A stretch of DNA of 64,000 nucleotides from Bradyrhizobium sp. CCGB12 (GTDB taxonomy: Bacteria; Pseudomonadota; Alphaproteobacteria; Rhizobiales; Xanthobacteraceae): NCBI RefSeq assembly GCF_024199845.1, contig NZ_JANADO010000001.1, positions 3,782,001 through 3,846,000 of the forward strand. Direction: 5' to 3'. Below the pieces are notes generated by a model. The model was not told the origin of the DNA and ran no database searches. It worked only from the letters and a program-made list of their open reading frames with translations. Positions within the stretch are counted from its first letter, which is position 1, and every line of letters starts with the position of its first letter. The position numbers and the translations under genes are program-made. Positions 19,047 to 27,200 of the stretch are shown here, piece after piece.

Positions 19047-19289
19047 TCAGGCGGCGAGCTGATTGCTTTCGCCCCTTCCAGTTGGTGGAATCTCCAACAC
19101 TTCTTCATGAGCATTTGGCCACGCAGCTAGACGATGAGCATCCAGGAGATACCGATAGAGTTCCCGACAAGCGCTACGCTCCCTAAGAACGCGTTCCTTT
19201 TCGCCGATACTTACTAGTTCCTCGCGCATCTTTGCCAATTGCTGGACAGTAAAGCCGGAGCTGCGCTTCTTTTGAATTGATTCCAACAT
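19047..19289 (-). CDS. Small helical protein upstream of the PqqD-HprK gene
   Basis: An 80-residue frame begins MLESIQKKRSSGFTVQQLAK, is mostly charged and helical, and ends in a Pro/Gly/Glu-rich tail. GGGAGGG stands five bases before ATG 19289, a strong ribosome site. It is the nearest upstream gene to the PqqD-HprK kinase on the same strand, with a 182-base gap. It lacks the usual signs of a RiPP precursor (no Gly-Gly or Thr-rich leader junction), but its position makes it worth testing as a kinase partner. No family is recognised. Confidence 0.55.
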   Translation of the reverse strand: MLESIQKKRSSGFTVQQLAKMREELVSIGEKERVLRERSACRELYRYLLDAHRLAAWPNAHEEVLEIPPTGRGESNQLAA

Positions 19290-19368
19290 CGTTCCCTCCC
19301 AACCGAACGAATTTAGAAAAATAGCTTACGTCATCGGACCAAATTAACAACGGTATTTATAATTTAAA

Positions 19369-19506
19369 ATGAACAAAAATTTTGCTCTTATGGCTGAACC
19401 TGCGGCATTTCCTGCGATACAAAGAGGCGTTCGGATGGTCATGAGCCTTGTTGTCGCAGCGGCAAATAGATCCAACAGTATCACTGTCCAACTTGGCGAA
19501 AGTTAA
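19369..19506 (+). CDS. Possible 45-residue ORF
   Basis: A short frame from ATG 19369 begins MNKNFALMAEPAAFPAIQRG and has a mildly hydrophobic middle (VRMVMSLVVAAA). It sits in AT-rich DNA with no clear ribosome site. Composition is protein-like, but a frame this short can arise by chance. Confidence 0.2.
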   Translation: MNKNFALMAEPAAFPAIQRGVRMVMSLVVAAANRSNSITVQLGES

Positions 19507-19550
19507 ATTGAACCGCATGGTAAATTCAATTTGCAAATCGAATTTTTAAT

Positions 19551-19868
19551 GTGAATATTCAAGCATTACGTAAACGGAGTGAGCTCGTGCTCGGGTCGGT
19601 CGATACGTCTGTCGTGTGCGCCATCATGGTTTTCGCCGGGTACGGCGACCTAGACACCGCGACCGCATCCGGTCTGAAGGCCTCCATAGGCGCTTCAGAG
19701 ATATCCAAGGGCGATCGCATAATCACCGCACACGAGCTGCCCAGCCAAGACCGCAATTTTCAGGAAATCGCTCAAGCAGCGGTCCGGTCAATCTGGCAAG
19801 GCACCATCATGGACAGCCCTCCTTATGGACCAGGAAGCGTTTCAGTGCACGCGGCCCCAAATAGCTAG
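19551..19868 (+). CDS. Small hypothetical protein
   Basis: A 105-residue frame starts at GTG 19551 (MNIQALRKRSELVLGSVDTS). It has one mildly hydrophobic stretch (VVCAIMVFAGYG) and a polar C-terminus. No Shine-Dalgarno site is evident in the AT-rich leader. The amino acid balance is plausible and no better frame competes on either strand. The family is unknown to me. Confidence 0.35.
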   Translation: MNIQALRKRSELVLGSVDTSVVCAIMVFAGYGDLDTATASGLKASIGASEISKGDRIITAHELPSQDRNFQEIAQAAVRSIWQGTIMDSPPYGPGSVSVHAAPNS

Positions 19869-19933
19869 CACTCGCACTCCGACTACCGGCCTGCCTTCGT
19901 TTCATCAGTGAATAATATTCAGGGACGATCTAC

Positions 19934-20119
19934 ATGGGTATGATTATGGTCAAATGCCCCCAGACCGATCGCGTTATTCCCACCGGCATCATATCCGATC
20001 GTGAGACGTTTCTGCGAAGCGTGGTGTTTTTCGGGAATACTCATTGTCCGGTCTGTCGCGCCAATCACAATTGGTTCGCTCGCGAGGCCTGGGTCGAGGA
20101 GCCGGTCGATCGACTGTGA
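19934..20119 (+). CDS. Short CPxC protein, zinc-ribbon-like
   Basis: The 61-residue product MGMIMVKCPQTDRVIPTGII has Cys8-Pro and a second CPVC pair followed by NHNWFAREAW. This spacing suggests a small metal-binding knuckle. Proteins of this layout are common, as unnamed small genes, in Bradyrhizobium genomes (recalled, not searched). It is directly followed by a strong inverted repeat. The function is unknown. Confidence 0.7.
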   Translation: MGMIMVKCPQTDRVIPTGIISDRETFLRSVVFFGNTHCPVCRANHNWFAREAWVEEPVDRL

Positions 20120-20163
20120 AGATGTTCGGTGCCGCGCGGTCATGCTGATCACCGAACATCTTC
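20118..20163 (+). terminator. Strong hairpin just after the CPxC gene
   Basis: GAAGATGTTCGGTG at 20118-20131 is repeated as a perfect inverted copy at 20150-20163, giving a 14-bp stem with an 18-base loop. It overlaps the last two bases of the stop codon. No T-run follows, so it is either a non-canonical terminator or an mRNA 3'-end stabiliser. Confidence 0.6.
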
Positions 20164-20335
20164 GGCGCCTATATATGGAGCCGAACTGACGGCAGCATGC
20201 GCGCTCGGGCGGATACACTTTTGGAATCGCGCTTCTGAGTTTTATCGCATTCTCTCTTCCTGGTATCCGTGGAAGGGCCCAGCTCGTCCACGCGGATAGG
20301 ATCGAGTCGTGCGGTTATCAATGGAGGCTGTTGCC

Positions 20336-20608
20336 ATGCCACTTCGGCCAGACCCACTTGGAAAAGTTGCAACCGACGAACTCTCGCAGATCCTCTTTGT
20401 CATGCTCGATGGCGACAAACGGGTACTCTGCAAGGTCGAGTCGGGGGCATTGACGGATCGCGCCATAGCCGACGGTGCCGATGAGAATGACCTCCACGCA
20501 ACCTTTCAAAGGCACCGCGACGCCATTGAGGCTATCGCCAGTCAGAACTACGATAAGGGACAAATTTCGCCCACTGTTTCAACCTACCAGCTCACTCCCC
20601 TTCCCTAG
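20336..20608 (+). CDS. DUF1488-like small protein
   Basis: The 90-residue product fits the DUF1488 pattern: QILFVMLDGDKRVLCKVESG, then TFQRHRDAIEAIASQNYDKG, and a final YQLTPLP. GGAGG lies about nine bases before ATG 20336, which I prefer over an upstream in-frame start at 20309. Members are cytoplasmic with no known role and are abundant in Bradyrhizobium-like genomes. It stands alone in a gene-poor stretch. Confidence 0.75.
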   Translation: MPLRPDPLGKVATDELSQILFVMLDGDKRVLCKVESGALTDRAIADGADENDLHATFQRHRDAIEAIASQNYDKGQISPTVSTYQLTPLP

Positions 20609-20954
20609 TCGCGCCCCATCAAGCGGCGAGCCGCCCGGGAAAACAGGCCCCGTACCGTTCCGTCAGTGGCAAGATTCCTGACTTCCGGAGATGAGTTACC
20701 TCGGCACGACCTTGGGCTGCCCTGCCGGCTCGCAGCGATCATCGTCGAACATATCGCCTGCTACAGGAAAGCCGCATTGGCATTCCGGAGCCTTTACTGG
20801 GATTCCTTGGCGATGCAGCCGAACCGTGCTGCTTGCATTCGCCAGTACGGCCGTTCGATCTTCATCATGCAGCTTTCCCCTAGACACAGTTTGAAGGCCG
20901 ATGAGCCGAAACTCACCAGCCCCTCGCCTACGAGAGCACCACTACGCAATGCCA
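20609..20954. other. No supported gene
   Basis: This 346-base stretch has short open frames on both strands (for example 20666-20974 on the plus strand), but none has a ribosome site, a family match or convincing composition. I see no repeat or clear promoter. Confidence 0.5.
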
Positions 20955-21485
20955 TTAAGCTGAATGAGGATTGACGATGGTGTACCCCTTGAGGGAGCGC
21001 GCATGGATTCTCGTTGTGTGCCCGCCCGAGTTAGCATCGTACGCCATCCAAAGGTCACCGCCGATGTGCCGCTCCAGCACGAAGACGTGCCCACGTCGCG
21101 CGGCAACCATTCCCGGTGCTGGCGAGGAGCGGGGAAAGCGCAGCCAATTGGCCGCGAGGTTCAGTTCCGGCACGATGCGACCAAACACCCGTATCGCCGC
21201 ACCACACCCACAGAATGAGCGAGGGCATCCGGCAGGGCGACCACCGACGATCTTAGTCCCAGACATATCTGAGCTGGCGACAGACATCCGCAGGCTGCGA
21301 GCGGGATATCGCTGTAAACGCTGCGCCGGCCCAATAACTCTTTGCGTATGCGCCTCCAAAGATGAAAAATCGCAGGGCATACTCACGTTGCATTCGGGCG
21401 GGGAAACGGCGCGCAGAGGGCGCGCTTCCGAAGAAACGGACGTCGCTAACACGAATGCTGACGCGATTACTATTCGGTCGAACAT
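20955..21485 (-). CDS. Secreted protein with possible NlpC/CHAP-like fold
   Basis: The 176-residue product starts with a signal peptide (MFDRIVIASAFVLATSVSSEA), chosen over a start at 21545 because the extra 20 residues would bury it. The mature C-terminal part has a Cys cluster (CPRSFCGCG), LNLAANWLRFPR, GMVAARRGHVFVLERHIGG and YDANSGGHTTRIHARSLKGY. The Cys-GHV-Asn/Asp arrangement resembles papain-fold peptidoglycan or amidase domains, so a periplasmic hydrolase is possible. That is inference; the active-site assignment is uncertain. It is a single leftward gene with AT-rich DNA upstream. Confidence 0.7.
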   Translation of the reverse strand: MFDRIVIASAFVLATSVSSEARPLRAVSPPECNVSMPCDFSSLEAHTQRVIGPAQRLQRYPARSLRMSVASSDMSGTKIVGGRPAGCPRSFCGCGAAIRVFGRIVPELNLAANWLRFPRSSPAPGMVAARRGHVFVLERHIGGDLWMAYDANSGGHTTRIHARSLKGYTIVNPHSA

Positions 21486-22251
21486 GCAGCACTCCGGGTT
21501 TAATAGCCCCGCCCCGCCATAGAGAGCGCGATGCATTTCGTCCAAATTAAGTCTTAAATTTTTTAATTAAATAAGATCGTCAGCACTATTAAACATCCTT
21601 GCTTCAACTCTACGGGCCTAATCCCGATCTTTTCTCGCGATCGACGCTTGCCGGATCTACGGCTCGTTAACGCGAGTGCGAAAACCTTTGACTGGGATGA
21701 AGGAACGACTCGCGATTACCGTTTCGCTCGGTTCGCCGATTCAAATGAAGGCCACTTCGTCGCGGCACACGCCGCCCTGTCTCCGAAATTGCCAGCCAAG
21801 GGGACAAATACCGCGAACGACGGCTTGAAAACTTTTCCACGTTAACGTTCCCAGTGGGAACGTAACGGCCAAAGGATATTTGAAATCCTGTCAGCTCGCC
21901 GCCGAGCTGGCGGAGCGGCTCCGGTCTAGCCCTCAAAGCCCCCCTGAAGCCGGAGCCGCCTCTCCGCCACACCGCTGCATGCTGACAGCGCATCCTTCTA
22001 ACCACCGGCGTCAACGTCAATTGTGCTCGCCCTTTATTTCCAATCGGCAAGACGATTTCTCTGGCTTTTATCTTGGTAAGGCCCCAAATTTAGGTATTTA
22101 AAACGCAGTATTTTAGCAAGAGTTTGCGATGGCAAAACCTGGCATCTCCCAAGAGGCATTCCGAGGCTTGTCAGCGCCTCGCCCGGTTGAGGCTGATCGC
22201 AACCAGAAACAAAGGACATCCACTCCACACCCAGATTTAAGGAGAGATTAC
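21486..22251. other. Gene-poor stretch with an AT-rich block and a dyad
   Basis: This 766-base interval shows only short frames of poor composition. An AT-rich run at about 21545-21580 is the likely promoter of the leftward secreted-protein gene. A 19-bp dyad lies at 21845-21863 (listed separately). Otherwise I see nothing supportable. Confidence 0.5.
21845..21863. repeat. 19-bp near-perfect dyad
   Basis: ACGTTCCCA, one G, then TGGGAACGT form a perfect 9+1+9 dyad. With one bulged A, GTT and AAC outside it extend the arms. The core GTTC-N7-GAAC shape resembles a regulator site. It has no adjacent T-run and no nearby gene start, so its function is open. Confidence 0.45.
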
Positions 22252-22512
22252 GTGCGCGGCCGCCTTATGTCCGTCTACGATCCATTGCGAAAAAGATTGG
22301 AGAGCGAGCCGAGACCAGCGGTGATGCTCACATTCTCCGAAGTTGAAGACATTCTTGGGCGGCCGTTACCGGCCTCGGCTTACAGGTTCAACGCCTGGTG
22401 GGGAAACGAGAGCGCTAGGGCCGGACATACGCAATCGCAGGCCTGGCTTCTTGCCGGCTTCGAGGCCAGGGTGTCGCTCCAGCGGCGCACCGTGGAGTTT
22501 CGCCGATCCTAG
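22252..22512 (+). CDS. DUF7662-like small protein
   Basis: The 86-residue product carries the block YDPLRKRLESEPRPAVMLTF, then SEVEDILGRPLPASAYRF, AWWGNE, and QAWLLAGFEARVSLQRRTVE, which I recognise as the DUF7662 pattern. AAGGAGAG sits just before GTG 22252, so I prefer it over ATG 22267 and over the far upstream start at 22129. Its role is unknown; relatives occur as stand-alone genes and next to restriction or mobile functions. Confidence 0.75.
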   Translation: MRGRLMSVYDPLRKRLESEPRPAVMLTFSEVEDILGRPLPASAYRFNAWWGNESARAGHTQSQAWLLAGFEARVSLQRRTVEFRRS

Positions 22513-22676
22513 CAGCTCTTGCTTGCCCTTCAGCTGCGTCGAGCTACCGAGCGTTGGGTCGCGAGCCAACTTTGCTGCGGAAGGAATCATCACGGCCTGC
22601 CATTGGCCCTGAAGTGGCCCACTCGACAGGTTTTTCGCCAGTCAAAACGAGGAAACGCCGCGTCCGCCTTCGTCAC

Positions 22677-22802
22677 TCATTCTCTCGCGCCCCACATCAG
22701 CGAGACGTAGAGATGCACCGCGAACAAAAATATTGCCGCGTACCCTGCAAAGAACAGCATTTGGGGCATCGCGCGGAGAATGGATTCTTTGATATTGCTC
22801 AT
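22677..22802 (-). CDS. 41-residue single-span membrane protein
   Basis: From ATG 22802 a short frame encodes MSNIKESILRAMPQ followed by one strong membrane helix (MLFFAGYAAIFLFAVHLYVS) and the tail LMWGARE. GAGG precedes the start at normal spacing. The charge pattern (Lys/Arg before the helix) fits an inserted small membrane protein. Its role is unknown. It lies just upstream, in the leftward sense, of nothing obvious, so it is probably monocistronic. Confidence 0.55.
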   Translation of the reverse strand: MSNIKESILRAMPQMLFFAGYAAIFLFAVHLYVSLMWGARE

Positions 22803-22857
22803 ACGAGCCTCTCGAGGCTGCTTATTCCCTGCCGTGAGCTTGGAAAGTCATACGCCT

Positions 22858-23235
22858 TTACTGTCGAAGCTGCTCTTGCAGATCGCTGCGCTCTTTAAGT
22901 AGCTCTTGAAGGCGTTCTGCATTGCCAAGTTGTGTTTCCTGCCACTCAATTCGATCTTCCGCGGTCCATAGATAAGACTCGCGATTGAACCGAGCTTTCT
23001 CAGATCCATCGATTTGAATGTACATTTCGATTTCACGCTCGACCTTGTCCAGCCGTTCCTGGAGGGCACCCCGTCGGCTCGGTGGGTTGGCCCCACGCCT
23101 GACTCTCTTCTCCGAATGACGAGTCAAGGTGCGCGCGTTTTCGAGCTTTGGAGTGAAAAGAAAGGTTTGGGCCTGCTCGAAATCCAGTCCATTGAGTGTG
23201 GCAAGATGTGTGCTCGGCAATGAGCGCATCGACAT
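22858..23235 (-). CDS. Small coiled-coil protein
   Basis: The 125-residue frame has an unstructured basic N-terminal half and a strongly charged helical C-terminal half (ALQERLDKVEREIEMYIQID, then ERLQELLKERSDLQEQLRQ). The heptad-like Leu spacing suggests a coiled coil. The start at ATG 23235 lacks a strong ribosome site. No family is recognised. It ends 56 bases before the small membrane-protein gene at 22802, and the two may be co-transcribed. Confidence 0.45.
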   Translation of the reverse strand: MSMRSLPSTHLATLNGLDFEQAQTFLFTPKLENARTLTRHSEKRVRRGANPPSRRGALQERLDKVEREIEMYIQIDGSEKARFNRESYLWTAEDRIEWQETQLGNAERLQELLKERSDLQEQLRQ

Positions 23236-24298
23236 GGGGGTACCTTAATTTAACGAAGCGATATAATTCAAAGCTTAAGCCATTCGAAAATATGTAGAAT
23301 ATACCTTAAGCTATATTCGTCGCTCCGTGGGGACTGATCTTCTTGCTCGGTTACTCGCTCCTTCAACAGCACCACGGCGTGCTAGCGACCGGTTCGTATG
23401 CTGTCTCATCCCGGCTGCAGCGGCGCTCCCGAGCTAGATTTGCTCGGACGGATATTGGCCGGAGGCGACATTTCAAAGAAATCACACGACGAAGCCCACC
23501 AGCCCCTCCGGAAAGGGCCCCAGTGGCTCCGGTCCTCATCACCTCAAGCACCCGGAGAAACGTCTCCTGCCTCCGGGGGCTAAGCAGGGGACGCCGGAGA
23601 CGTCTCTTCCGAGATCCTTGCGCCTTTGCCGACACAATTGACACATCTATAATCTAAATAAATTAGCCTGAAAAGATTTAATTTATTTATCTTGTTTAAC
23701 TAACTGATTTTTCCAGACACCGTCGTTTCGGGTGTGGCAGCCGCGCCTGAAGCGATCGGACTTTCTGTATGCGGCGCTAGCACCAAGTTCGACCCGCGAC
23801 GGACTTGCGGCTCGGTCTCTAAGCTCTGACGATCAAGGACTGCGCGCAAGCGTCGTCCTTGAGCAGTTCTCCACTCACGACACGGCGGAATGTATTAAGG
23901 CGCGCTCCATTTACTTGATCTGGCCGCCCCATGGTGCGGACGAACTGCAGATCGGTGCGCTGCCAGCTTTTTGACGCCGACCAGAGCTGCTTTCGGGCAA
24001 GCGCCGGGAAGCAGGTGAGTTTTTCGTCCCGCAAATCCCCCAAAACGTACTGTGCTTCGTCTAGGGCACCAACTGTGCAGTCTGATCAACAGCGTCTCAT
24101 CGCCTATCTCTTCTTTTTTGTCGCTGCCCGCACCACGCGTCGCAGCCTTGGCGCTGGGTAGAAGTTTGGCCGCCGCAAGAGTCAGTTTGGCAAATCTATC
24201 GCCCACATCTCTTTTTGGATCGAGGGAACTGGTTCGTCGCGGCAGTTTTCACCTCGCTTCGTTAGGGGGCACGCAGTCAGTAGGAGTGCAATTGAATC
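23236..24298. other. Gene-poor stretch, possibly decayed genes
   Basis: Over 1,063 bases no frame on either strand reads like protein. AT-rich blocks occur at about 23255-23320 and 23645-23715. Local dyads lie at 23551-23577 (7-bp arms CCCGGAG/CTCCGGG) and 23597-23606 (GAGACGTCTC). Near 24270 one frame reads GVQLN, reminiscent of the GVALN motif of carbamoyltransferases, just before the truncated gene below. The stretch is probably intergenic debris. Confidence 0.45.
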
Positions 24299-25189
24299 AT
24301 GGCCTCATACAGATGCGATTTCTCCTCTCTGGCGGCAGAGCTCCAGGCGTTGCCCGTGGCATCACCGACTCATGGTGCAATTGGGGCTGCACTCGCGGCC
24401 TACCATCAGTTCAGAGAACAACCGCGCCGCATCGCGGCCGGCGACGGCATGTCCGGCGCCTTTCTCGGACCTGAATTCTCGCAGGAGGTGATCGAGCAGC
24501 GGCTGCGTGTCGCCGGCGGCCGCTTCGATGTGCTCAGTGAAGATGCAATGATCGAGGCGACAGCGGCGGCCCTGGCCGACCAGCTCGCGGTCGGCTGGTT
24601 TCAGGGCAGGATGGAATTCGGTCCGCGCTCGCTCGGCGCACGCTCGATCCTGGGCGATCCGCGCTCGCCCTCCATGCAGAAGAACCTCAATCTCAAGGTG
24701 AAGTTTCGCGAGAGTTTTCGGCCGTTTGCGCCGGCGGTTATGCGCGAGGACGTTGCGGATTGGTTCGAGCTCGATGGCGACAGTCCGTACATGCTTCTGG
24801 TTGCCGGCGTCAGGAGCGACCGGCGTCACATGATGAGCTCGGACGAGCAGGCATTGTTCGGCATCGACAAGCTCAACGTGGTGCGCTCGACGATCCCCGC
24901 CGTGACGCATGTCGACTATTCCGCCCGCATCCAAACGGTGAGCGCCGACACCAATTTGCGCTTCCATCGCTTGCTGTCGCGTTTCAAGGCGCTCACGGGA
25001 TGCCCGGTGCTGGTCAACACCAGCTTGAACGTTCGCGGCGAACCGATCGTGTGCACGCCGGAGGATGCCTTCCGCTGCTTCATGGGTAATGAGCTCGACA
25101 TGCTGGTGGTCGGCAACTGCATACTGAGAAAAGAGCAGCAGGATCCCGCGCTCAAACGCGACTACAGCGCTGCCTTCACGCTTGACTGA
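24299..25189 (+). pseudogene. Carbamoyltransferase remnant (NodU/CmcH family, C-terminal half)
   Basis: The frame encodes about 296 residues, of which those from about HGAIGAALAAYHQF onward match the C-terminal part of O-carbamoyltransferases: VGWFQGRMEFGPRSLGARSI, ESFRPFAPAVM, HVDYSARIQTV and TGCPVLVNTSLNVRGEPIV. Intact NodU-type enzymes have roughly 550-600 residues, with a Kae1-like N-terminal catalytic domain that is missing here. The first 20-25 residues look like out-of-frame sequence. A GVQLN-like trace lies just upstream in another frame. I conclude it is a truncated, probably inactive copy. The C-terminal fold itself looks intact, so expression of a stand-alone domain cannot be excluded. 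Confidence 0.75.
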
Positions 25190-25225
25190 ACTGCCGGCGT
25201 GGCATCGTGGCTCACCGCCGGAGCA

Positions 25226-26053
25226 TCAGGCCGATCCGGCTTTCAGGCGCCTTTGGAAGAACGCGAGAATCTCGTCCCGGGCTGCGAGCGTGAGCTGCCC
25301 TGCCTCATCAACGAGATGAACCGTGACGACGCTGTGGGGCGTCTTGACGAACTGCTCGAAGAACGGCGGCTTGGGCCCGGTGTTCGCGGCCGCGTCAGGC
25401 AAGACGCGACCGACGAAGCGATCGCCGAGCGCGGCCTGATAGGCGGCGAACCGTTCGGCGCGGCAGAATGAATCGCCCGCAAATCGGTAAGCTAGGACGG
25501 TCAGGTCTTCTCGTTCGAGCCTTGAACGGACTTGCGTCAGATCGTCAGCGGAGCTCTCGATGCCGGCGGGATTGTCCAGCGGGAGCGACGGCTGGGACAG
25601 CACGGGGGCCAGCAGGACCGGCTCCAGCATCATGTTCAGCGCAAAATTGCCGGTGAAGCACATGCCGATGGCTCCGACGCCCGCCCCCCCGCTTTCGTCA
25701 TGAGCCAGCCTGGCGAGCGCCCGCAGCCAGTTGGATACGGGGCTCGATGATCCGCCGCCGAGCGCGCGAAATTCAGCGCTGACGCACGCGCGCCTGAAAA
25801 CGCCGGCTGCAGTCTCCGCGTCGGGGACGTCGCCATCCTTTCCGAAGAGCGACGGCATGTAGACACGGAAGCCGGCGTCGCGAACCCAGCGGGCGAAACG
25901 CGCAACGTGCGGGCTGATGCCCGGCATCTCCGTCATGACGATGACAGCGGGTCCCTGGCCCGCAACATAGACCGGCTTTGCCGCGCCCTCCAACGAGAGT
26001 ATCCGCTGGTTGAAATCGGACAGATCGTCAGGCTTCAGCAGCGCATCACTCAT
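25226..26053 (-). CDS. Dienelactone hydrolase-family protein
   Basis: The 275-residue alpha/beta hydrolase belongs to the dienelactone hydrolase group, which opens lactone rings in chloroaromatic breakdown. The nucleophile elbow is GAIGMCFTGNFAL with a Cys nucleophile as in DLH. Upstream is VIVMTEMPGISPHVARFARW (the conserved Glu region), and the C-terminal His is in VVTVHLVDEAGQ. ATG 26053 gives the N-terminus MSDALLKPDD; a start at 26125 would run into the divergent promoter. It faces the GlxA-type regulator at 26145, a pairing that suggests control by it. The natural substrate is unknown. Confidence 0.87.
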   Translation of the reverse strand: MSDALLKPDDLSDFNQRILSLEGAAKPVYVAGQGPAVIVMTEMPGISPHVARFARWVRDAGFRVYMPSLFGKDGDVPDAETAAGVFRRACVSAEFRALGGGSSSPVSNWLRALARLAHDESGGAGVGAIGMCFTGNFALNMMLEPVLLAPVLSQPSLPLDNPAGIESSADDLTQVRSRLEREDLTVLAYRFAGDSFCRAERFAAYQAALGDRFVGRVLPDAAANTGPKPPFFEQFVKTPHSVVTVHLVDEAGQLTLAARDEILAFFQRRLKAGSA

Positions 26054-26144
26054 GTCGTCCTCCGGAAAAGGTTGCGCAAACGGTATTTCCCGGGCATTGA
26101 CTTCGACAAGTGTCAAAAATGACATTAATCGGGTCTATTTTGCC

Positions 26145-27200
26145 ATGCCGCTCCTTGACGTTCTGGTCCTGGAAGGAGCCTCCGCGGCCAGTGTCGCCAT
26201 CACCGTCGAATTGATCGCCGTGGCCAACGGCATTCGTGCAAAGGCGGGACGACCACCCTGCTTTGACGTCAGAATGTCCGGCTCCGGGGCAAGGTGGGCA
26301 ACGCGGCTTGCAAGGCTGCCCTCGAAGCAAGGCGCCAATGGACCTGCAGACGTCGTGATCGTCCCCGGGCTGGCCTGGATGGATGAGCAACTCATTCGCG
26401 AAGGATTGCAACGACGGGATGCCGAAAGGGCCAGGAAGGCTCTCCGCGCAGCCTTTCGGTCCGGAGCTGAGATCGCCAGCTCCTGTTCGGCCGTCTTCCT
26501 GGTTGCGAGCGCCGGGCTGCTGGATGCCCGTCGCGCAACCACGACCTGGTGGCTCGCGCCCTTGTTTCGGCAGCTCTTTCCAAAGGTGACGCTCGACACG
26601 GATGCGATGGTGATGACCGACGGGCGCGTAACGACCGCCGGTGCGGCAATGGCTCAACTGGACTTGATGCTTTCGATCATTGCCCGCCATGCCGGACCAG
26701 ACCTCGCGGACAGCTGCGCCCGGTTTCTCCTGCTGGACCGCAGGCAATCGCAATCGCGCTATATGGCGCTATCGTTTCTCACCGCCGCGGACGATCGCGT
26801 TTCGCGCGCGGAGCGCTGGGCGCGGGCGCGACTGCACCGGGCCTTTACAATCTCCGAACTTGCAAAGGCTGTGGGACTGGGTGCGCGCACCTTTGCGCGC
26901 CGATGCGAGCGCGCGACGGGGCTTTCGCCGGTGAGATTCGTCCAGAAGTTGCGCGTCGACAAGGCGATGGAGCTTCTGGAGACCACACGGCTGAGCCTCG
27001 ACGAAATCGCGGAGAAGGTTGGATATGCCGATCCCTCTACGCTTCGCAGGCTCTTGCATCGAGAGAAGACACCCGGTGCGCGGGCCTCGCGTGCCGTGCG
27101 CAAGCGGGACCATGGCGCCGCGCCCTCCGGGACGCATGAAGCACACCGCACGCGAGGATTTGCCAAGGCGAAAGTTGGGCGCGCCAGAAGCCTGGACTAG
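26145..27200 (+). CDS. GlxA-type transcriptional regulator (DJ-1/PfpI plus AraC HTH)
   Basis: The 351-residue regulator has an N-terminal DJ-1/PfpI-like domain ([28 protein letters not shown], and the elbow [17 protein letters not shown]). Its C-terminal AraC double helix-turn-helix includes [20 protein letters not shown] and [23 protein letters not shown] 26145 fits the family start; upstream in-frame codons lie in the promoter. It is divergent from the dienelactone hydrolase gene 91 bases away, the expected target. About 35 basic residues follow the HTH, a slightly long tail. The stop overlaps the convergent acyl-CoA dehydrogenase stop in CTAG. Confidence 0.88.
   Translation: MPLLDVLVLEGASAASVAITVELIAVANGIRAKAGRPPCFDVRMSGSGARWATRLARLPSKQGANGPADVVIVPGLAWMDEQLIREGLQRRDAERARKALRAAFRSGAEIASSCSAVFLVASAGLLDARRATTTWWLAPLFRQLFPKVTLDTDAMVMTDGRVTTAGAAMAQLDLMLSIIARHAGPDLADSCARFLLLDRRQSQSRYMALSFLTAADDRVSRAERWARARLHRAFTISELAKAVGLGARTFARRCERATGLSPVRFVQKLRVDKAMELLETTRLSLDEIAEKVGYADPSTLRRLLHREKTPGARASRAVRKRDHGAAPSGTHEAHRTRGFAKAKVGRARSLD

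Noticed and set aside
18865..24298. An insertion sequence or integrase in the gene-poor stretch
   Set aside because: I found no transposase or recombinase motif, and no terminal inverted repeats or target duplications that frame a segment.
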